Below are positions 24,327 through 32,896 of a DNA stretch of 41,353 nucleotides, one piece after another; the stretch's first letter is position 1, and the number at the start of each line of letters is the position of its first letter. Source of the DNA: Janthinobacterium aquaticum (GTDB lineage: Bacteria; Pseudomonadota; Gammaproteobacteria; Burkholderiales; Burkholderiaceae_D). The notes under the pieces were generated by a model. The model searched no databases and was not told where the DNA came from. It saw only the letters and a list, made by a program, of their open reading frames with translations. A program made the translations under genes and the position numbers. The stretch lies in contig NZ_WFLK01000023.1 in assembly GCF_009208565.1 (NCBI RefSeq), positions 1 through 41,353 on the forward strand. The letters run 5' to 3'.

Positions 24327-26594
24327 TTAATTGCGTTCGCGCAAGATACGGTTCACACCAGCCACGCGCCGCACATTGCGCAGCAGCGCCGCCAGGTGCA
24401 CGCGGTCCTTGACCTGCACGGTAAAGCGCAGTTGGTCGAGCACGTTGTCCTTGTCCTCATCCATGCCGACATAGATGATATTGGCGTCGGACTCGCCGAT
24501 TTCGGCGGCCACGCGCGCCAGGATGCCGCGCTCGCTGTTGATCAGCACCTTGATGCGGCAGTCGAAGCGTCGGTTCAGTTCGGTACCCCAGCGCACCGGA
24601 ATCCAGCGATCCGGTTCCTTGACGCGCTGGCGCTTGGCCTGCGAGCAGTCGCTGGTGTGCACCAGCAGACCCTGGTCGCGGCGCAGCTGGCCGATGATCT
24701 GGTCGCCCGGGATCGGCAGGCAGCATGGCGCCAGCTGTACCGACACGCCTTCGGTACCGCAGATGGTCACGGTGTCGAGCTCGGTGCCGCTGTTGTGTTC
24801 GACCGGCATGCTGGCCGCTTCGCCGCCGCTCAGGCCGAAGATATGGCGCGCCACCAACGTGGCCATGCGCTTGCCGATACCGATGTCGGCATACAGCTCG
24901 TCGAGCGAGTTGGCGCTCGATTCGTTGAGCAGGCGTTCGGCCAGCGGCGCCGGCAGTTCGGCGTCGATATTAAGGCTGTGCAGCGCCTGCGCCAGCAATT
25001 GCTGGCCCAGTGCAATTGATTCGGGCAGGTTGATCGTGCGCAGGTGGTGGCGGATGGCCGAGCGGGCCTTGCCGGTGCGCACGAACGACAGCCAGGTCGG
25101 GCTCGGGCGCGAGCTCGAATCGGTCACGATTTCCACGATATCGCCGTTGTGCAGTTCGGTGCGCAGCGGCGAGATTTCGTTGTTGATCTTGACGGCCACG
25201 GTCTGGTCGCCAATGCCGGTATGGATCGAATAGGCAAAGTCGATGGCGGTGGCGCCGCGCGGCAGCGCGATAATCTTCGATTTGGGCGTAAACACGTACA
25301 CCGAATCGGGGAACAGGTCGACCTTGACGTGTTCCAGGAACTCGGCCGAGTCGCCGGTCTGCTGCTGGATGTCGAGCAGCGACTGCAGCCACGCATGGGT
25401 GCGCTGCTGCAGGTCCGACGGATTGGTCTCGCCGCTCTTGTAGAGCCAGTGCGCCGCCACGCCGGACTCGGCGGTGCGATGCATTTCCTGGGTGCGAATC
25501 TGGAACTCCACCGGCGTGCCATACGGGCCGATCACGGTGGTGTGCAGCGACTGGTAGCCGTTGAGCTTGCGAATCGCGATATAGTCCTTGAACTTGCCCG
25601 GCATCGGCTTGTACAGGCTGTGCAGTGTGCCCAGCGTGACATAGCAGTCGGCAAAGCTATTTACCACCACGCGGAAGCCATACACATCGAGCACCTGCGA
25701 GAACGACAGGTGCTTGCTGCGCATCTTCTTGTAGATGTCGTACAGGCTTTTTTCGCGGCCCGTTACTTCCGAGTCGATTTCCGCCATCGACAGCGTGCTT
25801 TTCACCGCTTCCATGATCTTGTTGACCACTTCACGGCGATTGCCGCGCGCCGCCTTGACCGCTTTGGCCAGCGTGCGGTAACGCATCGGATGCAGGTGCG
25901 AGAACGACAGGTCCTGCAGCTCGCGGAAGATATTGTTCAGGCCGAGGCGGTGCGCGATCGGCACATACACTTCCATGGTTTCGCTGGCGATGCGGCGCTT
26001 CTTGGCAGCCGTCATGAAGTCCAGCGTGCGCATATTGTGCAGGCGGTCGGCCAGCTTGATCAGGATCACGCGCACGTCCGAAGCCATCGCCAGCAGCATC
26101 TTGCGGAAGTTTTCCGCCTGCGCTTCGATCTGGCTCTGGAATTCGATTTTTTCCAGCTTGGACAGGCCGTCGACCAGATGGGCTACCGGTGCGCCGAAGC
26201 GTTCGTGCAGCTCGTCTTTCTTGACGTCCTGGTCTTCCATCACGTCATGCAGCAGCGCCGCCATGATCGCTTGCGCGTCGAGTTTCCAGTCGGCGCAGAT
26301 TTCAGCGACGGCGATCGGGTGCGAAATATATGGTTCGCCCGAGCGGCGCATCTGACCCAAATGCATTTCGTCGGAGAAGCGGTAGGCTTCCTTGACTTTT
26401 TTCAGGTCGAGCGGGGACAGGTATTCGGACAGCTTGTCGATCAGGTGAGTGACCGAAGCCACGCCGGGTACCGGTGCTGCCGGAGCAGCAGGCGTGACAA
26501 CACCGGGCGCTTGAGCGCCCGGGGATTTTGCCGGCTGGCGCGGGGCCAGGTGCGGCGTGGCAGGTGAGGTCGTGTCGGCTGGTGTCAGACTCAT
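24327..26594 (-). CDS. spoT: SpoT/Rel-type bifunctional (p)ppGpp synthetase/hydrolase
   Basis: 755 residues. A Pro/Ala-rich N-terminal extension (1-45) is followed by the HD hydrolase domain with SHP (91-93) and HDVMED (116-121), which keeps the residues needed for ppGpp breakdown. The synthetase domain includes EKSLYDIYKKM, the GFRVVV strand and NGYQSLHTTVIGPYG. TGS, helical, Cys-containing and ACT domains follow to the C-terminus. Intact HD residues and a synthetase motif argue for a bifunctional SpoT-like enzyme rather than RelA. It lies downstream of rpoZ, the usual rpoZ-spoT pairing. Confidence 0.96.
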   Translation of the reverse strand: MSLTPADTTSPATPHLAPRQPAKSPGAQAPGVVTPAAPAAPVPGVASVTHLIDKLSEYLSPLDLKKVKEAYRFSDEMHLGQMRRSGEPYISHPIAVAEICADWKLDAQAIMAALLHDVMEDQDVKKDELHERFGAPVAHLVDGLSKLEKIEFQSQIEAQAENFRKMLLAMASDVRVILIKLADRLHNMRTLDFMTAAKKRRIASETMEVYVPIAHRLGLNNIFRELQDLSFSHLHPMRYRTLAKAVKAARGNRREVVNKIMEAVKSTLSMAEIDSEVTGREKSLYDIYKKMRSKHLSFSQVLDVYGFRVVVNSFADCYVTLGTLHSLYKPMPGKFKDYIAIRKLNGYQSLHTTVIGPYGTPVEFQIRTQEMHRTAESGVAAHWLYKSGETNPSDLQQRTHAWLQSLLDIQQQTGDSAEFLEHVKVDLFPDSVYVFTPKSKIIALPRGATAIDFAYSIHTGIGDQTVAVKINNEISPLRTELHNGDIVEIVTDSSSRPSPTWLSFVRTGKARSAIRHHLRTINLPESIALGQQLLAQALHSLNIDAELPAPLAERLLNESSANSLDELYADIGIGKRMATLVARHIFGLSGGEAASMPVEHNSGTELDTVTICGTEGVSVQLAPCCLPIPGDQIIGQLRRDQGLLVHTSDCSQAKRQRVKEPDRWIPVRWGTELNRRFDCRIKVLINSERGILARVAAEIGESDANIIYVGMDEDKDNVLDQLRFTVQVKDRVHLAALLRNVRRVAGVNRILRERN

Positions 26595-26635
26595 AAAACG
26601 TCGCGTTACTTTACAGTGTGAACAAAGGATACGAT

Positions 26636-26675
26636 AAAACCGGGAATCAGCACTGTTCCGTCACGCGCATTCCCG
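26636..26675 (-). terminator. Hairpin between rpoZ and spoT (possible attenuator)
   Basis: CGGGAAT (26641-26647) and ATTCCCG (26669-26675) form a stem around a 21-nt loop. On the minus strand GTTTT follows. It begins 1-2 nt after the rpoZ stop, so it could reduce read-through into spoT. The short T run and large loop make it weak. Confidence 0.4.
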
Positions 26676-26676
26676 A

Positions 26677-26880
26677 TTACATAGGGACCTTTTTCAGCAT
26701 TTCGGCGCCGACCTTGCCAGCAGCGATTTCGCGCAGCGCAACAACGGTAGGCTTGTCCTTGGCTTCCACCTTCGGTGTGTGACCTTGCAGCAACTGACGT
26801 GCGCGGTAGGTCGCTGCCAGGGTCAGCTGGAAACGGTTAGGGATTTGTTTCAGGCAATCTTCAATCGTGATACGGGCCAT
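26677..26880 (-). CDS. rpoZ: RpoZ, RNA polymerase omega subunit
   Basis: 67 residues from the ATG at 26880, with AGGAG six bases upstream; an in-frame extension to 27021 is rejected because it runs into gmk. The sequence [30 protein letters not shown] is the conserved omega N-terminus, and [20 protein letters not shown] follows. Omega aids assembly of the beta-prime subunit and forms part of a ppGpp-binding site on RNA polymerase, fitting its place next to spoT. It follows gmk by 71 nt. Confidence 0.97.
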   Translation of the reverse strand: MARITIEDCLKQIPNRFQLTLAATYRARQLLQGHTPKVEAKDKPTVVALREIAAGKVGAEMLKKVPM

Positions 26881-26951
26881 GGTAACTCCTAAAAATAGTG
26901 CGTGGTGCTGTGTGCTTGATGAACTGTGGCGCAGATGCGGAAAGGTGCTGC

Positions 26952-27590
26952 TTACTCCGCGTGCAGGCCCAATTGGGTGAAAAGCGATGCGTTGCGGGCC
27001 GCTTGTTGCGCAAACCGGCAACGGGCCGCTCTCACGATCGCGCTCAGTTCGGACAAAGCGACCGTAAACTCTTCATTGATAATAACATATTCGAACTCGG
27101 GAGCGTGTGCGATTTCACCGCCGGCCGCCAGCAGGCGGCGCGTGATCACGTGCGGCTCGTCCTGGCCGCGCTTGTGCAGGCGTTCTTCGAGCGCGTCGAT
27201 CGACGGCGGCAGGATGAAAATGCCGGCCGCGCGCGGGAACTGCTTGCGCACCTGGCGCGCGCCCTGCCAGTCGATTTCCAGCAGGATATCGGTGCCGGCC
27301 GCCATCTGCTGCTCGACCATGATGCGCGAGGTGCCATAGTAGTTGCCATGCACTTCGGCCCACTCCAGAAATTCGCCCTGGTCGGCGCGTGCAACAAAGT
27401 CTTCGGCGCTGGTGAAATAGTATTCACGGCCATGTTCTTCGCCCGGGCGCGGTGGACGCGTGGTGGTCGAGATCGACAGCTTGATGGCCGGTTCCTGTGC
27501 CAGCAAGGCATTGACCAGGGTCGACTTGCCGGCGCCGGACGGCGCGGCAACCACGAAAAGGCTGCCCGAAAAGGCGGTAGGGTGGGTCAT
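26952..27590 (-). CDS. gmk: Guanylate kinase
   Basis: 212 residues from the ATG at 27590. The P-loop is APSGAGKST (about 15-23). The GMP-binding residues lie in [20 protein letters not shown] and in [14 protein letters not shown]. The [13 protein letters not shown] and GIFILPP segments complete the kinase core. It converts GMP to GDP with ATP, supplying GTP and, indirectly, (p)ppGpp substrates for the neighbouring SpoT. It heads the gmk-rpoZ-spoT unit and has a likely extended -10 promoter about 68 nt upstream. Confidence 0.97.
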   Translation of the reverse strand: MTHPTAFSGSLFVVAAPSGAGKSTLVNALLAQEPAIKLSISTTTRPPRPGEEHGREYYFTSAEDFVARADQGEFLEWAEVHGNYYGTSRIMVEQQMAAGTDILLEIDWQGARQVRKQFPRAAGIFILPPSIDALEERLHKRGQDEPHVITRRLLAAGGEIAHAPEFEYVIINEEFTVALSELSAIVRAARCRFAQQAARNASLFTQLGLHAE

Positions 27591-27657
27591 GCGGATTTTT
27601 CCATATTCTGTGGTGGGCGGCCGCTGTACTGCAGGCAAAGGCATCGCCCAAAGGCGT

Positions 27658-27666
27658 ATTTTACCA
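27658..27666 (-). promoter_or_regulatory. Extended -10 promoter of gmk-rpoZ-spoT
   Basis: On the minus strand TGG-TAAAAT (27666-27658) forms an extended -10 element (TGn plus a 5/6 match to TATAAT), about 68 nt before the gmk ATG. No good -35 is at 16-18 nt, which extended -10 promoters often lack. Confidence 0.45.
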
Positions 27667-27772
27667 AGATGGCGCTTTCCAGTCATCAATTTAGCAGCTG
27701 GGCGCTAGGCAGCACTGTCTGCATAGCATCATGTTGACCGTCTGGCCAGCTTGAAAGCCATGCATTTTAAGC

Positions 27773-27785
27773 TCACGAAGCGTGA
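27773..27785. promoter_or_regulatory. Palindromic operator-like site upstream of the dehydrogenase cassette
   Basis: TCACG-AAG-CGTGA is a perfect 5+5 bp inverted repeat 105 nt before the first gene of the oxidoreductase operon. It could be a binding site for the LysR-type regulator at the other end of the cassette, although LysR sites usually have a T-N11-A core, which is not clear here. The rest of the 299-nt gmk-to-27890 gap shows no gene. Confidence 0.3.
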
Positions 27786-27889
27786 ATAATTGGCGCCCCG
27801 GCAACTGATACAGTGCCAGCCCGATCAAGCCAGAGCGCAGGCCGTATCCGGGAGGACGCGACCGGCGAACGACACTGTGAGCAACGATT

Positions 27890-28621
27890 ATGCAACGTAG
27901 AGAAGTTCTGATATCCATGGCCGCCGTTGCCGGTACGGCCGCCAGCGTGCCGCTGCTGCGCGCCGCCACCACCGATGGCGCGCCTGCTGCCAGCCCACCG
28001 GCCAGGTGGGAAGCGGGTGCCGCCAATCCGGCGCTGCCACCTCGCGCAGGCGGCCTGCTGTTCCTGACTGCCACCGAAGCCGAGACGCTGGGCGCCATCG
28101 CCGACCGTCTGATACCGGCTGACGAACTGAGCATTGGCGGCAAGGAGGCTGGCTGCGTGGCGTTTATCGACCGCCAGCTCGACGGTACTTTCGGACAGGG
28201 TGTGTCCGACTACCGGCGTGGCCCCTATTATCAGGGCACGCCTGAACAGGGTCCGCAGAACAAGCTGACGCCGGCCCAGCGCTACCGCGTCGGCCTGGCA
28301 GCACTGGCTGCCTACTGCCAGCGCGAATATGGCAAGGGCTTCGCCCAGCTCGATGCGGCAACCCAGGATCAGCTGCTGACCCGCATGGAAGCAAACCAGC
28401 TGGCGCTGGGCCAGGTCGACAGCAAGCCGCTGTTCGAGCTGGTCTTGCAGAACGTGCGCGAGGGCTTCCTGGCTGACCCCGTTTATGGCGGCAACAAGGA
28501 CATGGCCAGCTGGAAAATGCTGGGCTTTCCCGGCGCCCGCTACGATTTTCGCGACTACATGGATCGCAAGGGCGAAAAATTCAACTTTATCCCCGTCAGC
28601 CTGATCGATAGCGCCAGCTGA
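27890..28621 (+). CDS. Gluconate 2-dehydrogenase-type small (gamma) subunit, Tat-exported
   Basis: 243 residues. The N-terminus MQRREVLISMAAVAGTAASVPLL is a twin-arginine signal peptide (RR at 3-4). The mature part matches the subunit 3 family in style: LTATEAETLGAIADRLIPADELSIGGKEAGCVAFIDRQLDGTFG, then ALAAYCQREYGKGFAQL, and a C-terminal PVYGGNKDMASWKMLGFPG signature. In characterised enzymes this subunit carries the FAD subunit through the Tat system by hitchhiking. It is followed by the FAD subunit after 66 nt and then the cytochrome subunit, the gamma-alpha-beta order seen in gluconate and 2-ketogluconate dehydrogenases. The substrate is not determinable. Confidence 0.88.
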   Translation: MQRREVLISMAAVAGTAASVPLLRAATTDGAPAASPPARWEAGAANPALPPRAGGLLFLTATEAETLGAIADRLIPADELSIGGKEAGCVAFIDRQLDGTFGQGVSDYRRGPYYQGTPEQGPQNKLTPAQRYRVGLAALAAYCQREYGKGFAQLDAATQDQLLTRMEANQLALGQVDSKPLFELVLQNVREGFLADPVYGGNKDMASWKMLGFPGARYDFRDYMDRKGEKFNFIPVSLIDSAS

Positions 28622-28687
28622 ACTGCCTTGCCGCTGGTCCCATGCCTGGCCGCGGCTGTCATCTGAATCATTCAAGAAGGAATTATT

Positions 28688-30463
28688 TTGGCTAATATTC
28701 GTCCGAAAGCCGACGCTGTGATCGTTGGCCTGGGCTGGTGCGGCTCATTGATGGCCGAGGAGCTCACTCGCGCCGGTCTGAACGTGGTGGCGCTCGAGCG
28801 CGGCCCCTGGCGTGACGCCGCCAGCGATTTTCCACCTGCCGTCGATGCTGACGAGCTGCGCTGGGATGCACGGCGCAGCATGATACTGCCGCCTGCCATC
28901 GAAGCGCTGACGTTTCGCAATACCAGCAGCGAGCGCGCCTTGCCGGCCCGCGAATGGAATACCTTTGACTTTGGCTACAATGTCGGCGGCGCCGGCACGC
29001 ACTGGGCCGGCATGGCCTGGCGCTTTACGCCCTTCGATTTCCAGCCCGCCACGCACGTCAAGGCGCGCTATGGCCAGAAGCAGCTGGCCGACGGCCTGAT
29101 CGTGCAGGACTGGGGCGTGACGTATGACGACCTGGAGCCGTATTACGACCGTTTCGAGAAGATCGCCGGTATTTCCGGCAAGGCCGGCAATCTGCGCGGT
29201 GACATGATCGAAGGCGGTAATCCGTTCGAGGGCGCGCGCGCCGAAGAGTTCCCGCTGCCGGCGCTGAAAAGCACGCGCCTGACCGATATCTTTGACGCCG
29301 GCGCCAGAAAGCTGGGCCTGCATCCATTCATGGTGCCGGCCGCGCAAACCTCGGGCGCCTACACCAATCCGCTGGGCGTGAAAATGGGGCCGTGCACCTA
29401 TTGCGGCTATTGCCTTTACTACGGTTGCGGCAACTGGTCCAAGGGCAGCCCGAATGCCTGCGTGATTCCGGTGCTGAAAATGCGCAGCAACTTTACCCTG
29501 CTGGCCGAATCGACCGTGCTGCGCGCCAACCTGGCCGAAGACGGCAAAACCGCCACCGGCGTGACCTATGTCGACAAAGATGGCAAGCAATGGGAGCAGC
29601 CAGCCGATATCGTGGTGTTTTCGGCCTTCCAGGCGCAAAACGTCCGTCTGCTGCTGTTGTCGAAAATCGGCCAGCCGTATGACCATCGCACCGGCAAGGG
29701 TGTGGTGGGGCGCGCCTACTGTTACCAGACGGTGTCGGGTACCAGTATCTTTTTTGAAGACGAGCAGCTTAACCAGTACATGGGTGCCGGCGCGCTGTCG
29801 TCGCAGGTTGATGACTGGAACGGCGACAACTTCGACCATGCCGGCCTGGGCTTTATTGGCGGCGCCGGCATCCTGGTGGTATCGCGCGGTTCGCGTCCGA
29901 TCGGCAATACCGACTTCCTGCCGGCCGGCACGCCACGCTGGGGCAGCGAGTGGAAGAAAGCCTACAAGCATGCGTTCCAGAACGGTACGGTGGTATTTGG
30001 CCAGGGCACCAGCTACTCCCACAAGGATTCCTACCTCGACCTGGACCCGACCTACAAGGACATGCATGGCCAGCCGCTGCTGCGCATGACGTTCGACTTC
30101 AACGAAAACGACAAGCGCTCGGCTGCCTTTATCCAGCAGAAAGCCATTGAGATTTCGCATGCCATGGCAGGCGTCAAACATGTGGTACCGACCAATTCGG
30201 CCGACCGCAAATGGTCGCCCTACGACCTGGCCAGCGACCATACCATCGGTGGCGCGGTGATGGGCATGGACCCCGCAACGAGCGTGCTCAATCGTTACCA
30301 GCAGGTCTGGGACGTGCCCAACGTGTTTGTCTGCGGCGCCTCGTCTTTCCCCAACAACGCTGGCTATAACCCGACCGGCACCATCGGCGCGCTGACCTTG
30401 TGGACGGCGCGCGCCATTATCGACCGCTATCTGAAAAATCCCGGCCCGCTGGTACAGGCCTGA
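28688..30463 (+). CDS. FAD-dependent GMC-family dehydrogenase large (alpha) subunit
   Basis: 591 residues from a TTG start with AGAAGGA seven bases upstream. The FAD-binding motif (VIVGLGWCGSLMAEELTRAGLNVVALERG) lies at about 12-40 and the GMC C-terminal catalytic region reads FVCGASSFPNNAGYNPTGTIGALTLWTARAI. Between them a Cys cluster (Cys236, 239, 242 and 247, in PCTYCGYCLYYGCGN) may hold an iron-sulfur cluster for electron transfer. There is no signal peptide, consistent with co-export with the Tat-tagged small subunit. It probably oxidises a sugar acid or polyol in the periplasm and passes electrons to the cytochrome subunit. Confidence 0.9.
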   Translation: MANIRPKADAVIVGLGWCGSLMAEELTRAGLNVVALERGPWRDAASDFPPAVDADELRWDARRSMILPPAIEALTFRNTSSERALPAREWNTFDFGYNVGGAGTHWAGMAWRFTPFDFQPATHVKARYGQKQLADGLIVQDWGVTYDDLEPYYDRFEKIAGISGKAGNLRGDMIEGGNPFEGARAEEFPLPALKSTRLTDIFDAGARKLGLHPFMVPAAQTSGAYTNPLGVKMGPCTYCGYCLYYGCGNWSKGSPNACVIPVLKMRSNFTLLAESTVLRANLAEDGKTATGVTYVDKDGKQWEQPADIVVFSAFQAQNVRLLLLSKIGQPYDHRTGKGVVGRAYCYQTVSGTSIFFEDEQLNQYMGAGALSSQVDDWNGDNFDHAGLGFIGGAGILVVSRGSRPIGNTDFLPAGTPRWGSEWKKAYKHAFQNGTVVFGQGTSYSHKDSYLDLDPTYKDMHGQPLLRMTFDFNENDKRSAAFIQQKAIEISHAMAGVKHVVPTNSADRKWSPYDLASDHTIGGAVMGMDPATSVLNRYQQVWDVPNVFVCGASSFPNNAGYNPTGTIGALTLWTARAIIDRYLKNPGPLVQA

Positions 30464-30476
30464 ATGACTGAGTGAC

Positions 30477-31880
30477 ATGAAAATGACTTTGCTGAAGAAA
30501 CTGAAAATCGCCGGCGCGCTGGGCCTGGCCGGTGCTGGCGTGGTGGCGACTATTGCCGGTACGCAGGCTCTGGCGGCAGACCCCGACAATCATGCGCCCG
30601 GCAAGGCCGTGGCAGGCGATGCGCTGGTGGGTGCGCCGGCAGGCAAGGATGCCGGTGCGCCACCCGATACCACGCCGGGCCTGGTGCCGCGCAATGCGCA
30701 GGAAGCGGCCATTGAGCGCGGCCGCTACGTGGCGGTCGCTGGCGACTGCATAGCCTGCCATACGGCGCACGGATCGGGCAAGCCGTTTGCCGGCGGGCTT
30801 GTCCTTGAAACACCATTTGGCAAGCTGGTGGGCAGCAATATCACGCAGGACGTGAAAACGGGCATCGGCAGCTGGACGCAAGAAGAGTTCACACGCGCGG
30901 TGCGCCAGGGCAAAGGCAAGCATGGCGAGAACCTGTATTCGGCGATGCCCTACAACGCCTATGCCAAGGTGTCGGACGCCGACATGCGCGACCTGTGGGC
31001 CTACATGAAAACCATCAAGCCGGTTGAAAACACGGTGGTGGCCAACCAGTTGCCGTTTCCTTTCAATATACGCCTGCTGATGGTGGGCTGGAATTGGCTG
31101 TTTTTCGATAATTCGCCCTTCAAGCCTGATGCAACCCGCTCGGTAGAGTGGAACCGCGGCGCCTATCTGGTGCAGGGGCTGGCACACTGCGCATCGTGCC
31201 ACACTGCAAAGAATTTATTTGGTGCCGACAAGTCCGAAACGCTGGCCGGAGGCACGCTGGGCGGCTGGTATGCACCCAATATCACCGGCAGCCGGGGTGG
31301 CCTGCATGACTGGAGCGTGGAACAGACGGTGGAGTATCTGCAGACCGGCGGCAACCGCATCAGCATGGCTTCGGGGCCGATGGCCGAAGCGGTCGAGAAC
31401 TCGACCCAGCACATGAGCAGTGCCGACTTGCGTGCGATTGCCGTGTATCTGAAGAGCGTGGCCGGGCCAGCCATGCCGGCACGTCCGGCGCCGCTGCCGG
31501 CTGACAATGCGCAGATGCTGCTGGGCGCGCGCGTCTACGAGGTCAATTGCGCCGCCTGCCATGGCAGCGATGGCAAGGGCCTGGACGGCCTGGTCACCTC
31601 GCTGGGTGGCAACAGCGCCCTGCAGGCAGGGGTGGCCAGCAACCTGATCAACGCCGTGCTGCGCGGCACCACGCCAGCCATTACGCATGGCAAGCCGACC
31701 GGTGCAGGCATGCCGGGCTTCGCCTGGAAACTCAGCGATGCCGAAGTGGCGGCGGTGGGCTCGTTCGTGCGCAACAGCTGGGGCAACGCGGCACCGGCCG
31801 TCAGCGCCGCCAGCGTGGCCGAGGCGCGCAAGAGCATCAATGCGCCGGCCAAGCTGAAGTTTGCCAACGCCGCCCGTTAA
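30477..31880 (+). CDS. Tri-haem cytochrome c (beta) subunit of the membrane dehydrogenase
   Basis: 467 residues with a signal peptide (LKKLKIAGALGLAGAGVVATIAGTQALAA). Three CxxCH haem c sites are present: CIACH (Cys91), CASCH (Cys238) and CAACH (Cys358), the pattern of the cytochrome subunits of gluconate, sorbitol and alcohol dehydrogenases. Distal Met ligands are likely in segments such as LYSAMPYNAY and AGMPGF. It starts 13 nt after the FAD subunit and completes the three-gene operon, linking substrate oxidation to the quinone pool. Haem attachment requires the Ccm system, not in this window. Confidence 0.93.
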   Translation: MKMTLLKKLKIAGALGLAGAGVVATIAGTQALAADPDNHAPGKAVAGDALVGAPAGKDAGAPPDTTPGLVPRNAQEAAIERGRYVAVAGDCIACHTAHGSGKPFAGGLVLETPFGKLVGSNITQDVKTGIGSWTQEEFTRAVRQGKGKHGENLYSAMPYNAYAKVSDADMRDLWAYMKTIKPVENTVVANQLPFPFNIRLLMVGWNWLFFDNSPFKPDATRSVEWNRGAYLVQGLAHCASCHTAKNLFGADKSETLAGGTLGGWYAPNITGSRGGLHDWSVEQTVEYLQTGGNRISMASGPMAEAVENSTQHMSSADLRAIAVYLKSVAGPAMPARPAPLPADNAQMLLGARVYEVNCAACHGSDGKGLDGLVTSLGGNSALQAGVASNLINAVLRGTTPAITHGKPTGAGMPGFAWKLSDAEVAAVGSFVRNSWGNAAPAVSAASVAEARKSINAPAKLKFANAAR

Positions 31881-31887
31881 AAAGCCA

Positions 31888-31909
31888 GGGCCAGGCCGCG
31901 ACCTGGCCC
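31888..31909 (+). terminator. Inverted repeat after the dehydrogenase operon (candidate terminator)
   Basis: GGGCCAGG (31888-31895), a 6-nt loop and CCTGGCCC (31902-31909) form a perfect 8-bp stem just 8 nt past the cytochrome stop. It is followed by CGGTTAACTC rather than a T run, so termination may be partial. Confidence 0.5.
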
Positions 31910-31919
31910 CGGTTAACTC

Positions 31920-31925
31920 TATAAT
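31920..31925 (+). promoter_or_regulatory. -10 box of the lysR gene
   Basis: A perfect TATAAT lies 28 nt before the GTG start of the LysR gene, directly after the hairpin at 31888-31909. A clear -35 is not visible, so the promoter may need an activator or be weak. Confidence 0.45.
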
Positions 31926-31953
31926 TGCCTGTGTTATTGACTGACGGTGTTGT

Positions 31954-32874
31954 GTGTCTTCCGAACCTCTACTTTCCGATCTGCGCGTTTTCTGTACCGT
32001 AGTGCAAGCGGGTACCTTTGTCCGCACGGCCGCACAACTGGGCGTCTCGCCTGCCTTTGTTACCAAGCGTATCGGCATCCTGGAAGGGCAGCTAGGGGTT
32101 AAGTTGTTTCACCGCAATACCCGGCGCGTGGTGCTGAGCCAGGAAGGCGAAACCGTCTACGTCAGCGCACGCAAGATGATGGACGAAATGGCCGCGTTGA
32201 GCGAGACCATCGCCAGCAACCGCAGCGAACCGAGCGGCGTGCTGCGCGTAGCGGCCAGCCCGTGCCTGGGGCGTGCGCAGATTTCCCCCATCATGGCGCT
32301 GCTCACCCAGCGCTACCCGCTGGTCGATATCTGGATGGAACTGGCTGACCGCGAGGTGGACCTGGTAGGCGAAGGCTACGATATCGATATCCGCGTTGGA
32401 CAGCCACCGCAGCAGGAGCTGATCGGACACCGCATCCTGACCGGTGCACGCGTGCTGTGCGCCGCGCCCAGCTACCTGGCGCAGCATGGCGAACCGGCCA
32501 CGCTGGCGCAGCTATCAAACCATGAGTGCCTGGTGGCACGCTACCGCGAGCAGGGACTGGGCCTGTGGCGCCTGCATGGCCCCGATGGACCCGAGTTCGT
32601 CAAGGTGCGCGGGCGATTTGGCTCGAACCAGGGCGAGGTTATCCGCGACTGGGCTTTGCAGGGGATGGGGATCGTGCTGCTGTCGGAGTGGGATGTGGCA
32701 GGCGAGATGGCCAGCGGCAAGCTGGTGCGCATCTTGCCCGACTATTACGAGCCGGCCGATTTATGGGTGATGACCAGCACGCGCGGCGCCGAGTCGGCCA
32801 AGATCAGCGCCTGCATAGCCTTCTTGCGCGAACATTTGCAGCACGGACCGTACGCGCTGCGCTCAAGCTACTGA
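31954..32874 (+). CDS. LysR-family transcriptional regulator
   Basis: 306 residues from a GTG start. The N-terminal winged helix (about 5-65) reads LLSDLRVFCTVVQAGTFVRTAAQLGVSPAFVTKRIGILEGQLGVKLFHRNTRRVVLSQEG. The effector-binding domain (about 90-290) includes the GYDIDIRVG and LGLWRLHGPDGPEFVKVRGRF segments common in CrgA/DmlR-like regulators. It lies 73 nt downstream of the cytochrome gene in the same direction, not divergent as is common. Control of the dehydrogenase operon is plausible but inferred from position. It converges on yicC with 22 nt between stop codons. Confidence 0.93.
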   Translation: MSSEPLLSDLRVFCTVVQAGTFVRTAAQLGVSPAFVTKRIGILEGQLGVKLFHRNTRRVVLSQEGETVYVSARKMMDEMAALSETIASNRSEPSGVLRVAASPCLGRAQISPIMALLTQRYPLVDIWMELADREVDLVGEGYDIDIRVGQPPQQELIGHRILTGARVLCAAPSYLAQHGEPATLAQLSNHECLVARYREQGLGLWRLHGPDGPEFVKVRGRFGSNQGEVIRDWALQGMGIVLLSEWDVAGEMASGKLVRILPDYYEPADLWVMTSTRGAESAKISACIAFLREHLQHGPYALRSSY

Positions 32875-32896
32875 GCGCAGCCGCTTGCCAGCCTGA

